64,000 nucleotides of DNA, taken from contig CM019702.1 in assembly GCA_009760885.1 (NCBI GenBank), forward strand, positions 51,993,282-52,057,281, given 5' to 3'. This document shows, one piece after another, positions 11,118-22,990 of this stretch; the stretch's first letter is position 1, and each line of letters begins with the position of its first letter. Made by a program: the position numbers and the translations under genes. This DNA is from Achatina immaculata (taxonomy: Eukaryota > Mollusca > Gastropoda > Stylommatophora > Achatinidae). The notes beneath the pieces are model-generated. The model was not told where the DNA came from, did not search any database, and saw only the letters and a list, made by a program, of their open reading frames with translations.

Positions 11118-12988
11118 AGTCGTAGTACACTGTCTGGTGGTGGTAGTCGTAGTACACTGTCTGGTGGTGGTAGTCGTAGTACACTGTCTGGTGGTAGTAG
11201 TCGTAGTACACTGTCTGGTGGTAGTCGTAGTACACTGTCTGGTGGTAGTCATAGTACACTGTCTGGTGGTGGTAGTCGTAGTACACTGTCTGGTAGTAAT
11301 CGTAGTACACTGTCTGGTGGTGGTAGTCGTAGTACACTGTCTGGTGGTAGTAGTCGTAGTACACTGTCTGGTGGTGGTAGTCGTAGTACACTGTCTGGTG
11401 GTGGTAGTCGTAGTACACTGTCTGGTGGTAGTAGTCGTAGTACACTGTCTGGTGGTAGTAGTCGTAGTACACTGTCTGGTGGTAGTCGTAGTACACTGTC
11501 TGGTGGTAGTCGTGGTACACTGTCTGGTGGTAGTAGTCGTAGTACACTGTCTGGTGGTGGTAGTCGTAGTACACTGTCTGGTGGTGGTAGTCGTAGTACA
11601 CTGTCTGGTAGTAATCGTAGTACACTGTCTGGTGGTAATCGTAGTACACTGTCTGGTGGTAGTCGTAGTACACTGTCTGGTGGTAGTCGTAGTACACTGT
11701 CTGGTGGTAGTCGTAGTACACTGTCTGGTGGTGGTAGTCGTAGTACACTGTCTGGTGGTAGTCGTAGTACACTGTCTGGTGGTGGTAGTCGTAGTACACT
11801 GTCTGGTGGTAGTCGTAGTACACTGTCTGGTGGTAGTCGTAGTACACTGTCTGGTGGTGATAGTCATAGTACACTGTCTGGTGGTGATAGTCATAGTACA
11901 CTGTCTGGTGGTGATAGTAATAGTACACTGTCTGGTGGTGGTAGTCGTGGTACACTGTCTGGTGGTAGTCGTAGTACATTGTCTGGTGGTAGTAGTCGTA
12001 GTACACTGTCTGGTGGTGATAGTCGTAGTACATTGTCTGGTGGTAGTAGTCGTAGTACACTGTCTGGTGGTAGTCGTAGTACACTGTCTGGTGGTGGTAG
12101 TCGTAGTACACTGTCTGGTGGTAGTCGTAGTACACTGTCTGGTGGTAGTCGTAGTACACTGTCTGGTAGTAGTCGTAGTACACTGTCTGGTGGTAGTCGT
12201 AGTACACTGTCTGGTGGTAGTCGTAGTACACTGTCTGGTGGTAGTAGTCGTAGTACACTGTCTGGTGGTAGTCGTAGTACACTGTCTGGTGGTAGTAGTC
12301 ATAGTACACTGTCTGGTGGTAGTCGTAGTACACTGTCTGGTGGTAGTCTTGGTACACTGTCTGGTGGTGGTGGTCGTAGTACACTGTCTGGTGGTAGTAG
12401 TCATAGTACACTGTCTGGTGGTAGTCGTAGTACACTGTCTGGTGGTAGTCGTGGCACACTGTCTGGTGGTGGTAGTCGTAGTACACTGTCTGGTGGTAGT
12501 CGTAGTACAAAGTCTGGTGGTGGTAGTCGTAGTACACTGTCTGGTGGTAGTCGTAGTACACTGTCTGGTGGTGATAGTCGTAGTACACTGTCTGGTGATA
12601 GTCGTAGTACACTGTCTGGTGGTGATAGTCGTAGTACACTGTCTGGTGGTAGTCGTAGTACACTGTCTGGTGGTGGTAGTCGTAGTACACTGTCTGGTGG
12701 TGATAGTCGTAGTACACTGTCTGGTGGTGGTAGTCGTAGTACACTGTCTGGTGGTGGTAGTCGTAGTACACTGTCTGGTGGTGGTAGTCGTAGTACACTG
12801 TCTGGTGGTGGTAGTCGTAGTACACTGTCTGGTGGTAGTCGTAGTACACTGTCTGGTGGTGATAGTCGTAGTACACTGTCTGGTGGTGGTAGTCGTAGTA
12901 CACTCTCTGGTGGTGGTAGTCGTAGTACACTGTCTGGTGATAGTCGTAGTACACTGTCTGGTGGTGGTAGTCGTAGTACACTGTCTGG
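11118..12988. repeat. 24/27-bp minisatellite with four open frames
   Basis: About 75 units of 24 bp, or 27 bp with one extra GGT or GAT triplet (a few 21 bp), containing GGTAGTCGTAGTACACTGTC. Every length variant is a multiple of three and the unit lacks stops in several frames. As a result frames of 624-742 codons stay open on both strands (for example plus 10884-13007 reading GGSRSTLS repeats and minus 12981-10879 reading YYDYHHQTV repeats). No start context, splice site or non-repeat domain supports translation. Confidence 0.95.
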
Positions 12989-13631
12989 TATTTGTCGTGT
13001 ATTGTGATTGAACCATTTGACTTGTTTCTAGATGTAATGTAGCACTAGTGTCACTGCAACCCTTGCCCTGGAGATGTCGTGTCTGAGCTGGTCTTTTCTT
13101 GTTACACTTAATGCTTTTCTTACGTGTTTCATGTCCTTCCTGATGATTTTCTTCTCTGCCGTCTTCTCGTAACTCAAAAATACCAAAGCAACGAACTAAC
13201 AAAGACAGGTTTTCCCTTCTAAAACTCTACTGTCGGGTGACCAGCTTGACCTTTGGTCAGTGCACCACTAATTTTTACATAATGTTCAGTTTAAAAAAAA
13301 AACATTCTAGCCTGTTTCCTTGAAAATTTCTTGACCTCTAGGCTTTTTCAACACCGTGTGCCGCCCCGATAACTTAAGAAAAAATAAACTCCAGACTTGA
13401 CCTTTACACCCGCACTCGCACACAACGTACACCTTCCGCTTACTTTTCTCTGCTTAACTCTCAACTCTCTTCTGCTGATATGGCTCCACTTACTTTTATT
13501 CTATAGCAGATTCAGCTTAGTACAAGCATTGCATGTGCACATCGAGCATGAGTAGAATTTAGAGTGACAAAATTCTTACTAATGTCAGTCGTGCTTCCTC
13601 GTGCTCTTTGTTTAATAAACTTTGATCAAGA
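12989..13631. other. No gene recognised; 3' flank of the GPCR gene
   Basis: Single-copy-looking AT-rich sequence between the 24/27-bp array and a short 53-bp array. It probably holds part of the 3' untranslated region and downstream flank of the minus-strand receptor gene ending at 13803. Confidence 0.45.
13495..13500 (-). promoter_or_regulatory. Candidate polyadenylation signal for the GPCR gene
   Basis: AATAAA on the minus strand about 300 bases after the receptor stop codon. Position and sequence fit, but such hexamers are common in AT-rich DNA. Confidence 0.3.
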
Positions 13632-13780
13632 TAACAGAATGCAGACTGATCTGTAATGATAAAGTCTGCTAGGTGAAGACAATATAACAGAATGCAGACT
13701 GATCTGTAATGATAAAGTCTGCTAGGTGAAGACAGTATAACAGAATGCAGACTGATCTATAAAGATAAAGTCTGTGGGGT
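13632..13780. repeat. 53-bp tandem repeat, three copies
   Basis: Three nearly identical 53-bp units with core AACAGAATGCAGACTGATCT, the third slightly diverged. They lie just downstream of the receptor stop codon and probably within its 3' untranslated region. Confidence 0.85.
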
Positions 13781-13802
13781 GAAGGAAGGCTATCCTTTTG
13801 TG

Positions 13803-16800
13803 TTAAGCACAGAAAACTCTGCACATTGTAGCTCTGAACTTAGTACTCATGTGAAAGTATATGAAAATATTCGAAGCACAGCTTACAGACTCCAGCATAA
13901 AGCCGACCCCTATAGTCACAGTATTAATGTTCTTATACTGCCCGTCTACGTAAAACTCGGGCTCGGCCGACATGGCGATGAACACGATACAGACGGGCAG
14001 GAAACAGGCGATGAAAACACTTGATATGATCACAACCATCTTGGTCACCTTCATGTCACGCTCGTAAGTTCTGTCAGCCTGGACAGAAGATATTGACTGT
14101 TCCCGCCAATTTTTCTTCTGACGGAGTTTGAGTACTAATATTATCGTACACATGATGATGATGCCGTAGGCGCTGAAGCGGACGAAAACGTTGAGGGCGA
14201 ATGAGGGCCCCTCAACACTCGCACGATCCTCGGTGTGAACTAGAGCCAGGATTGTTCTATTTCTTGCAGGAAACTGAATCATGACAAGTTTGTTGACAAA
14301 ATACACGGGGGCCCCGCTTGATAAAATGATGACGAAGATACAGACGATAATCAGGCAAACTCGCCTTGGGGTGATAAGACTCTTTACCTGAAAGAAAATT
14401 CAACTCCTAAAATTATCACTGCTCAAAATGTTAGCCATATTTTCATTACATATTGAAATAATCAAAAAGACATTTCACACAAGTTTTTTTGCACAGAAAT
14501 CATGAGGTAGGAAAAAAACCGAATGTCATTGGTGAACACACGCTTTTGATTTGCTGCTTTATGATTGGCCAGCACATTACAAGCAAAAAAAAACGTGGAG
14601 TGTATCAGGCACGGCTGATTGTCTGGTACAGACCAGATATCCGGCCCAGATTTTATTTCATCTTTCCCCGTTACTTCTAATAATGGACTACTGTGCTTCC
14701 TTAGGCTGGCTAATTTGGCAGATGTTCAGTATGGTGGTGGAGCCTATAAAGAATCTGGCTCCTTAGCTTATTGTAATGTTTCGTGATAACAAATGTAAAC
14801 AAGTTCTCATCCGACAAAGTGCCTGAAAGAAAGAACACGGGCTGCAGAGAAAACAAGTTTTAAGTATATGAAACAAGTAATAGAAGATGAAGATGATAGT
14901 GCTGGTGGATGATGATGATAATAATGATGATGATGATAATGAAAAGATGGAGGTAGAGATTCAGAAATCTCATGACAACAAAGAAGAAACCTATAAAAAA
15001 AAAGGCGGATATTAAGTTCACACAAAAACCGTTTATAGAAATATACGGAACCGGCTTCCACAGAATGCTTGAAACATCAACATCACTTAAGCTGCATCTT
15101 TCCAAACCTTTAAAGGCACAGTGATACACAGACATCTCTCCAGGGAGATGAAAGCCGTGATCCAGGCTGTTACCCGAGTGAAGGTCACGTGTGGCCAGCT
15201 GCTGGTCAAATACTGCACCCCTCTTGGTTCAAACGATAAATCTGCAGCCATGAAGGCAGGGTTCATGCAGATGTTTGTCCAAATGAGGGTTGCTAGGCAG
15301 CCGATATCCGAGATAGCCAGTCCTGGCAATTGTAAGAAACAGGTGACAGTTAAAAGTTGAAATTGAAATAAATGAAACAATTATATATGTGTATTATATT
15401 TTCACTGCATGATACATCATGCATAAATGTGTAATATATAACATGCATGTGTGATATATAACATAACTGTGTGATATATAACTTGTTTCTTGAGCAGGTG
15501 AACAGCGAAGTAATGTTGTTAGTAGCTGAAATCTAACAGTAAGTCCTCCATCAACCCATCTGTCAACAATTTCTTTCCTTTTCTTCCAGCTTCTGAAAGC
15601 ATTTCGGCTTTTGGTCACCTCAGATTTAGTATGTGGACAGGTCACATGACACCATCACACAACCCCTGTTGTACTGACAGGTCACATGACACCATCACAC
15701 AACCCTTGTTGTACTGACAAGTCACATGACACCATCACACAACCCCTGTTGTACTGACAGGTCACATGACACCATCACACAACCCTTGTTGTACTGACAA
15801 GTCACATGACACCATCACACAACCCCTGTTGTAGTGACAGCTCACATAACACCATCACACAACCCTTGTTGTACTGACAAGTCACATGACACCATCACAC
15901 AACCCCTGTTGTAGTGACAGCTCACATAACACCATCACACAACCCTTGTTGTACTGACAAGTCACATGACACCATCACACAACCCCTGTTGTAGTGACAA
16001 GTCACATGACACCATCACACAACCCTTGTTGTACTGACAAGTCACATGACACCATCACACAACCCTTGTTGTACTGACAAGTCACATGACACTATCACAC
16101 AACCCCTGTTGTAGTGAAGGTCACATGACACCATCACACAACCCCTGTTGTACTGACAGCTCACATGACACCATCACACAACCCTTGTTGTACTGACAAG
16201 TCACATGACACTATCACACAACCCCTGTTGTAGTGAAGGTCACATGACACCATCACACAACCCCTGTTGTACTGACAGCTCACATGACACCATCACACAA
16301 CCCTTGTTGTACTGACAGCTCACATGACACCATCACACAACCCTTGTTGTACTGACAGCTCACATGACACCATCACACAACCCCTGTTGTACTGACAGGT
16401 CACATGACACCATCACACAACCCCTGTTGTAGTGACAGGTCACATGACACCATCACACAACCCCTGTTGTACTGACAGCTCACATGATACCATCACACAA
16501 CCCTTGTTGTACTGACAGCTCACATGACACCATCACACTCCCCCTGTTATACTGACAGCTCACATGATACCATCACACAACCCTTGTTGTACTGACAGCT
16601 CACATAACACCATCACACAACCCCTGTTGTACTGATAGGTCACATGACACCATCACACAACCCCAGTTTTAGTGACAGGTCACATGACACCATCACACAA
16701 CCCCTGTTGTACTGACAGCTCACATGACACCATCACACAACCCCAGTTGTAGTGACAGCTCACATGACACCATCACACAACCCCTATTGTAGTGACTGCT

Positions 16801-18173
16801 CACATGACATCATCACACAACCCCCATATTGAGATAAATAATTTTTATTCAGATTTTTAAAAGCAATTTTTCAACAAAACACGCTTACGGTTGGGTATGC
16901 CTTGATGTCGTGGAAACTTCTCAGACAAATTAAAGATATGCTGAGACTTTCTGCAACAAGAGTGACATATTTACATACAGCTGAATGAGCTGAAGACATT
17001 TGATAAATCGTAACCCAGCAATATGGCGATACCGAGAACACTTGGTCTTATTATTATTTCCTTTTTTACAGTAAGTTCATTTTATATACCCCGTGCGTAC
17101 GATTTTTTCTTTTTTTTTTTTGGGGGGGGGGGGGCCTCTATGGTCTGGGTCATCATCGGTGCATTCAGGACATGTCCAAGGATGCTCAGATCCCCCCCTC
17201 CCTCAACATACCCATCAGCGTCCTGCAGCTGATAGCGCGGCTCCGGTCGATCTGGTCCTACACATGTACGCCTAGCACATCCTGCCGTATAAAACTACCA
17301 GTGAAACTAGAGACTGTCCTGCAATGTGAGGGGCACCAGAATACACTATATGAATAACTTACAGTGTATGACGACTGCAGATATTTGCCTCTGTGGGTGA
17401 GGTTAAGACACAGATAAGGGCAGGCGAAGATGTGGAAAAAATATGGAGAGTTGAGAAGCATGTCACATCTGTACTTGGCTAAACCAAAGGAACCTTGTCT
17501 GCTCCAAAGTAACATATTATTACAATGTTTCTTAAACGAACAATTCATAGTTGGTTGTATAAATACCTGTACAATATAATAAATGAAAGAGATTATATCC
17601 GAACGAGTTTATCAGATTCTTTATTAACTTTTCGTCTAAAAAACAAACAGATCATTACCAAAACATTTCTTTCTATTATTATTCTTTTATGAGTTATTTT
17701 TAGAATGAAAAAAAGAATACAGAAAGAACATAATTCATTCAGACATGTTATTATTTCATGTCCTAAATTAAACTATTATCACTTGTATGAAAAGAAATGT
17801 GAAAATCAAACATTAAAAACAGATTTAAGTTAACAACGGATTTTAATTATTTGAGAAAGGAAAAAAATGGTTAATTAATGCAGGTATATTAGTTTTTTTA
17901 AAAATAATTTTGAAGATGACTGAAACAACTGTTATATTTACCCAGCAAACTGACGTTGACAGCGTCCTTGAAACCCATCCTAACAAAGCAGATGATGTTC
18001 ATAATATTGGTCGCTATTCCGAAGATATCAATAACGTTACTAAGAGCAGTGTAACCAAACCAACCGAAGTGTTCTACTGCTTGGTCGCTGACTAGACTGT
18101 CAAATACCTCATCACGCACGTTTGATGAGCTCTCGTGAGATTGAGAACACGAACAGTTCATATTTGTAAACAT
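13803..18173 (-). CDS. Chemosensory-type class A GPCR, complete, three coding exons
   Basis: Coding exons are 18173-17942, 15322-15108 and 14387-13803. The junctions are phase 1 and phase 0 and all have GT-AG ends, giving about 343 aa. The ATG at 18173 is the first in frame. Exon 1 holds an N-terminus with NCS (candidate glycosylation) and TM1 (NVIDIFGIATNIMNIICF). Exon 2 holds LAISDIG (TM2), TM3 and the ERCLCITVPLK motif where DRY is usual. Exon 3 holds TM4 to TM7, a basic third loop, and NIFIYFHMSTKFR where NPxxY is usual. These variants are typical of the gastropod chemosensory receptor family as I remember it. The protein is expected in the plasma membrane of sensory cells; ligand and G protein are unknown. 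Intron 1 (2.6 kb) contains a 40-bp minisatellite. It is paralogous to the exon at 20-251. Confidence 0.9.
14905..14942. repeat. (GAT)n microsatellite in GPCR intron 2
   Basis: Interrupted GAT/AAT triplets. No LINE 3' end adjoins it, so it is treated as a simple repeat. Confidence 0.8.
15635..16825. repeat. 40-bp minisatellite in GPCR intron 1
   Basis: About 30 units of 40 bp with core CACATGACACCATCACACAA followed by CCCYTGTTGTACTGACAG. Alternating variants (GACAAGTCAC, GACAGCTCAC, GAAGGTCAC) recur in multi-unit blocks, showing block-wise duplication. It lies about 310 bp upstream of the exon 2 acceptor in transcript terms. Confidence 0.95.
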
Positions 18174-18837
18174 CGTCAATTATTATTTTGTGTTTATATG
18201 GTCTCCTCTATGATCGTCAATTATTTCTGCTTTAAATAGAGATATTGCTACTTGAAACAAACCCACCAATTCCGGGATTTCTGGGTATTTTTACTGTCAT
18301 CTTTACAAAATGAGGAAAGAGTTATGAACCCTATCTAATCAAGCCATGAACAGCAACGACTATTGAAAGAACCTAGTCTACACTTGACGTCCTATGTTTG
18401 TTACGCAGCGAACCAGATACGGGAATGCTACGACTGAAGTCGCGTTACATCCTGAGAACAAACAGTCAATTATAACTTGTCCTGTCTCATAGTCCCTGTA
18501 TATCTGAGGACCCAAAATTCAATACAATTGTTCAAGTTTCCTCTCTTTAGTGCTCTTATACCACCTGTAATTATTGGCTTTGTACCTTTGTCCCTCTGTC
18601 CATGAAAAAAATTAGTTTGTATAACCTTATATACTTTGCAGAAGTAGAATAAATAAATAAATATTCTGTATAAATTAGATTTTTTTAAAAATTGTCCAGT
18701 TTAGAACTGCAGAAGGGCAAGTAAATTTGACAATGAATTTTCCAACAGAGACTCTATCTTCCCATATAGGTATTATGGCACATCATAAAGATAAGGTTAG
18801 CAGCGACACTTCTCTAGTGTTTGATTAGTAAAATATG
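18174..18837. other. 5' flank of the complete GPCR gene; no element recognised
   Basis: AT-rich sequence immediately upstream of the receptor start on the minus strand. Promoter and 5' UTR are expected here, but no specific site can be named. Confidence 0.4.
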
Positions 18838-19095
18838 TTTTAGAGTGTGATTGGTGGACTGTGTTTTAGAGTTTGATTGGTGGACTGTATTTAGAGTTTG
18901 ATTGGTGGACTGTGTTTTATCATTTGATTGGTGGATCGTGTTTTAGAGTTGGTTGATGGACTATGTTTTAGAGTTTGATTGATGGACTCTGTTTTAGTTT
19001 GATTGATGGGCTAAGATGAGTTGTTGATTTTGATTGGTGAGTTGTGTTTTAGAGTTTGATTGATGGACTGAGTTCTAAAGTTTGATTGGTGGACT
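18838..19095. repeat. 26-bp degenerate minisatellite
   Basis: About nine imperfect units of roughly 26 bp with core TTTGATTGGTGGACTGTGTT. Units vary in length by several bases. Confidence 0.85.
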
Positions 19096-19364
19096 GATTG
19101 AACCTCAATGTAATTGTGAACTATGAATCCTTTTTTCAGCGAAGGAAAAGTTAAACACGACAATAAAGGTTAAACATGACAATGAAAAGTTAAACGTGAC
19201 AACAAGTGGTGAGTGTGACTTTTTTTTTAATTGAAAAAGCAGTCTTAAAAAGATTTTTCTAAGAACGTTATTAGGACTGCAATTGCACACAAGAGTTCAA
19301 CTTTCCTTAAGAAATAATAACAATAATACTAATAGCAATAATAATGTGCTAGATATCGTTGACG

Positions 19365-19790
19365 ATCAAGCTTCTCCGTCTTTCACGGTCCTTGGTGTTT
19401 CCTATCAACTCAAATGTTTTACTTTTTCCATGGCACTTGGTTAGTCCACTAAGATATATTTATCTTGGTCTTCCTCTCTTCCCTTTTCCTTTGAATTTTT
19501 CAGTCATGACTAAGGTCTCCAATATCTGTCTTCTCATGACATGTTTTAGGAATTTTGATTTTCCATTTCTCATAACTTTAACTAGTTTTTGTTGCTTTGA
19601 AACTTTCTTGAGAACTTCTTCGTCTGTTTTTCTGTCTGGCCAGCGTATTTGTTGCATCTTTCTGTCTGTCCAGCGTATTTGTTGCATCTTTCTCCAAAAG
19701 CATATCTCTGTTGCTTCCAGTTTCTTCTCATCGTTCTGTTAATTGCCGAAGTTCTATATAACACTGCAATATTCTTTCTCACATATTTGT
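19365..19790 (-). pseudogene. LINE C-terminal fragment
   Basis: Minus-strand translation contains TDEEVLKKVSKQQKLVK, FLKHVMRR and KGKRGRPR, the usual order at the C-terminus of LINE ORF2 proteins of the families seen elsewhere in the window (compare FIGHAMRR and RSRGRPRE at 34700-34800). A 30-bp stretch encoding MQQIRWTDRK is duplicated in tandem (about 19637-19690). No RT core is present. Confidence 0.65.
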
Positions 19791-19850
19791 TAATATGTTC
19801 TTCATGTCGTAAAATGCTTTCATAATTGTGTACGGCATATTTTGGTAATA

Positions 19851-21324
19851 ATAATATGTATGCAGAAACTCTCTACTACAGTGAGTGTAACAACTATACA
19901 AAGAAAATACTCCCCTAAAGACATTTCAACTCTTTAGAGCCCTGGCATTCTCATGGGGATCACCTGGGTCATGACTGTCAGAGGTCTCTATAAGTATGTG
20001 GCTATTTATTATTTCTCCGTTCCTGGACTTAAACCACCATCTCCTTTGTGACAGAATCTATAATAACAACAACAACAACAATAATAATAATAATAATAAT
20101 AATAAACACTAGTCATTTGTAGACGCCGGTCCTTCATCTTAGCCTACAATCACGGCTTAAAAACAAACATGAAAACAAAAGATTGTTTGATGTGAGCTTA
20201 CGACCGAATTAATTACTTGCAACTCATCCACGTCCGTATCTAAGTTTCTTTCTTCTAAACAAGCTGCTCACTTTTTTGTCACATTTTTGTTGCTTATTTA
20301 TAACGAAATGAACAGAATTATATAAAGACGGAAGTTTTTGTGCTGAAACTGACAAGAAAACAACGCTAACTTTTCAAGATGATGAAATATAGCAAATCTG
20401 AATGTATGGTTTGGTCGTATTATTACAGCTACGTGCGATGTTCTCAAGTTTTGAATTACCGTAACTCAAAGGAGAGGCAAATTTTAAACTGTAGATCATA
20501 TAATAACAGCTCATCAAATACCATCAAATATCATAATTTGTCAGACTCTGAATTAACTATGCTAGTGTCAAACAACTACTTATTTCAGTTTCAGAACTGA
20601 CCTTCTGTATCTTTCCCGTCCTAGTGAATTCTGGGATCAATAACACGCCATGAATAATTTTACATTAACCGAATCTTCAGCTGTATAATTACGCAGTAAT
20701 TATGATTATACTTTGTATAACTCGAGTAAGAACATAATTTTGGATTTAAGAAATAGAGTTTCCGGTTACAACTTTTATAATCAGTGTGAACGTGTGAGTT
20801 ATCATTGTGAGTGTGTGTGTGTGTGTAATCAGTGTGAGGGTGTGTGTAATCTGTGTCAGCGTGTGTATAATCAGTGTGAGGTTGTGTATAATCTTCCCAT
20901 ACAACTTACCAATCTCAGGGCTGTTATTAACGAAAAGAAAATAAGAGTGAGGAAAGTGGGTAGAAACGAAAGTACGAGAAGAAAATGGGATCAGCATGTG
21001 TAAATAAAGAACACATAGTGTTTCAGCAAATGCCATTTTTAAGGATCACAAAAAAAAATTTTTTTTAAAGAAGAAGAAGAAAAGAAAAGAAATAAACAAT
21101 GAAATACTTCGTCAGAACATCGGGCACAAAATGCGCCCAGATAAGTATAGGTAAGTGTGAAGTAAAAGTAGGCCAGTGGTAAAGAAGTGAGAGAAAGAAA
21201 TCACGATAAAAAGTATATGATGTCCTGTTGTTTACAAGCTAATACATTTTATCATGCCTGTTTAACATGTATTTGTGAAATAACCCACCACTGAGATTTT
21301 TCTGACACGTAAATGAGCAGAACT
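19851..21324. other. No gene recognised; AT-rich with simple repeats
   Basis: Contains an (AAC)n/(AAT)n microsatellite at about 20061-20105 and a short GTGTGTAATCAGTGTGAG-type repeat at 20790-20890. Open frames at 20379-20600 and 20713-21003 have no recognisable features. Confidence 0.5.
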
Positions 21325-21955
21325 AAGTCTGTCAAACATCGTATTAGATCTAATCAAGTAAACATCATATTAGATATAATCAAGTAAACAGCGTATTAGA
21401 TCTTATCCAGCAAACGGCGTATTAGATTTGATATAGCAAACGGCATATTCGATCTCATCTACCAAACAGCGTATTAGATCTCATCTACCAAACAACGTAC
21501 TGAATCTCATCTAGCAAACAGCGTATTAGATCTCATCTACCAAACAGCGTATTAGATCTCATCTACCAAACAACGTATTGAATCTCATCTAGCAAACAAT
21601 GTATTAAATCTCATCTAGCAAACAATGTATTAGATCTCATCTAGCAAACAATGTATTAGATCTCATCTACCAAACAGCGTATTAGATCTCATCTACCAAA
21701 CAACGTATTAGATCTCATCTACCAAACAACGTATTAGATCTCATCTACCAAACAACGTATTAGATCTCATCTACCAAACAACGTATTAGATCTCATCTAC
21801 CAAACAACGTATTAGATCTCATCTACCAAACAACGTATTAGATCTCATCTACCAAACAACGTATTAAATCTCATCTAGCAAACAATGTATTAGATCTTAC
21901 TTAGCAAACAAGATATTAGACCTTATCTAGCAAACAGCGAATTAGATCTCATGGC
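21325..21955. repeat. 26-bp minisatellite
   Basis: About 24 units of 26 bp with core GTATTAGATCTCATCTACCA. The units are most uniform at 21660-21860 and diverge toward both ends, as expected if new copies arise centrally. Confidence 0.93.
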
Positions 21956-22414
21956 TTAAATTATTACAAAAAAGAGACTTAGAAAAAAAAAGTTTTAGAA
22001 CGATGAGCTCAAATCATTGAGACACGAAACAAAGAGAAGTATGTTCTGATAAAATCTGGCTTGGTTACAAATACCTATGATCACTGGAGCTTTTGTAACA
22101 AAGAATGGAATTTCTAGAGCCAGCAAGGAATACTGTGGAAAAAGAAGAAGAAGAAGAAGAAGGTTGATTCTTTATTGTACACAATATTGTTATACAGGGA
22201 AAAAAGACTTTTTGCTAGACAATTCTTGATAATAATTGTATAATATGCGTTTTTCTTATTCTCCTTTCACCGCAAGTGTTGATGGTTCTCAGCCAATGTT
22301 CCCTCTAAGCTGGGCGGCCGCGCAATCAAAAATATGCCGCACACGAAATTTCATGTCCTGCGAAAATAAAATAAAACAGAAAATAACATTTCTAGACGTT
22401 ACAGTGTCTTTTTA

Positions 22415-22990
22415 TGTATAAACTAGGAAAAAAGTAGGAATAGCTTTATTACTTAACTAGTACACAGTTGTGACGTTTCGGCGTGAGCCTTAATCATATA
22501 AAAACACACAGGACGAAGAAAGAGAAAGAGGAGACAAAGTATAAATTTACATGAATGCTACGTTTAAAAAAAAAAATCAAATAAAATGAATAGAGCACTT
22601 AGATGTAACTTGTAAGAAGCTGTGGCTTGTCCGAAGCTGTGTGTCAGAAATGCGCATGGTGCAGTGTAGAGAATATTTAAATGGAGGCTTGTGATGTGTG
22701 ATAGGTGGGTCGTAATTGAGGGTGGTGGGTGGGAAAACCGTGGAGGGGAGAGAAAGTGATACAATGGTAATCTAGCCGGGAGAAGGTGAAATATGTAATT
22801 ATAGTTAGGGTAGAGGGGTTGTAATGTAGTGCTGTGAGGAGGTTCTGAAATATGTGTAACAAGCGAGAAGGGAGTGGAACTTAGTGGGGAAGGATTGTGA
22901 TTGTGGAAGAGGAGAATGTTAGGTGTAGCTGAATAACGAGTTCAAACCATGTGGTTCCAGCATCCCACAATCCTTAATGTAACAGTTCTC
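22415..22990 (-). mobile_element. Dispersed repeat family X, copy 1
   Basis: About 575 bp, clearly related to sequences at 43060-43650, 43655-44085 and 44605-45290. On the minus strand the 3' part reads GCCGAAACGTCACAACTGTG followed by AATAAAGCTATTCCTAC and a T-rich stretch. No protein is encoded. It could be a Penelope-like element end, a foldback element or a SINE-like repeat; the class is not established. Confidence 0.65.

Noticed and set aside
10879..13202. Very long open frames (624-742 codons) on both strands as protein genes
   Set aside because: They consist almost entirely of minisatellite units whose lengths are multiples of three; several overlapping frames are open at once and none has a domain, splice support or start context.
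14905..14942. (GAT)n run as an RTE-like LINE tail
   Set aside because: The family 3' sequence (GTCGGCACGGCACC) is absent next to it.
15635..16825. CRISPR-like regularly spaced repeats (also 8150-9155 and 21325-21955)
   Set aside because: Units are contiguous without unique spacers, no cas genes are present, and the surrounding genes are eukaryotic with introns.
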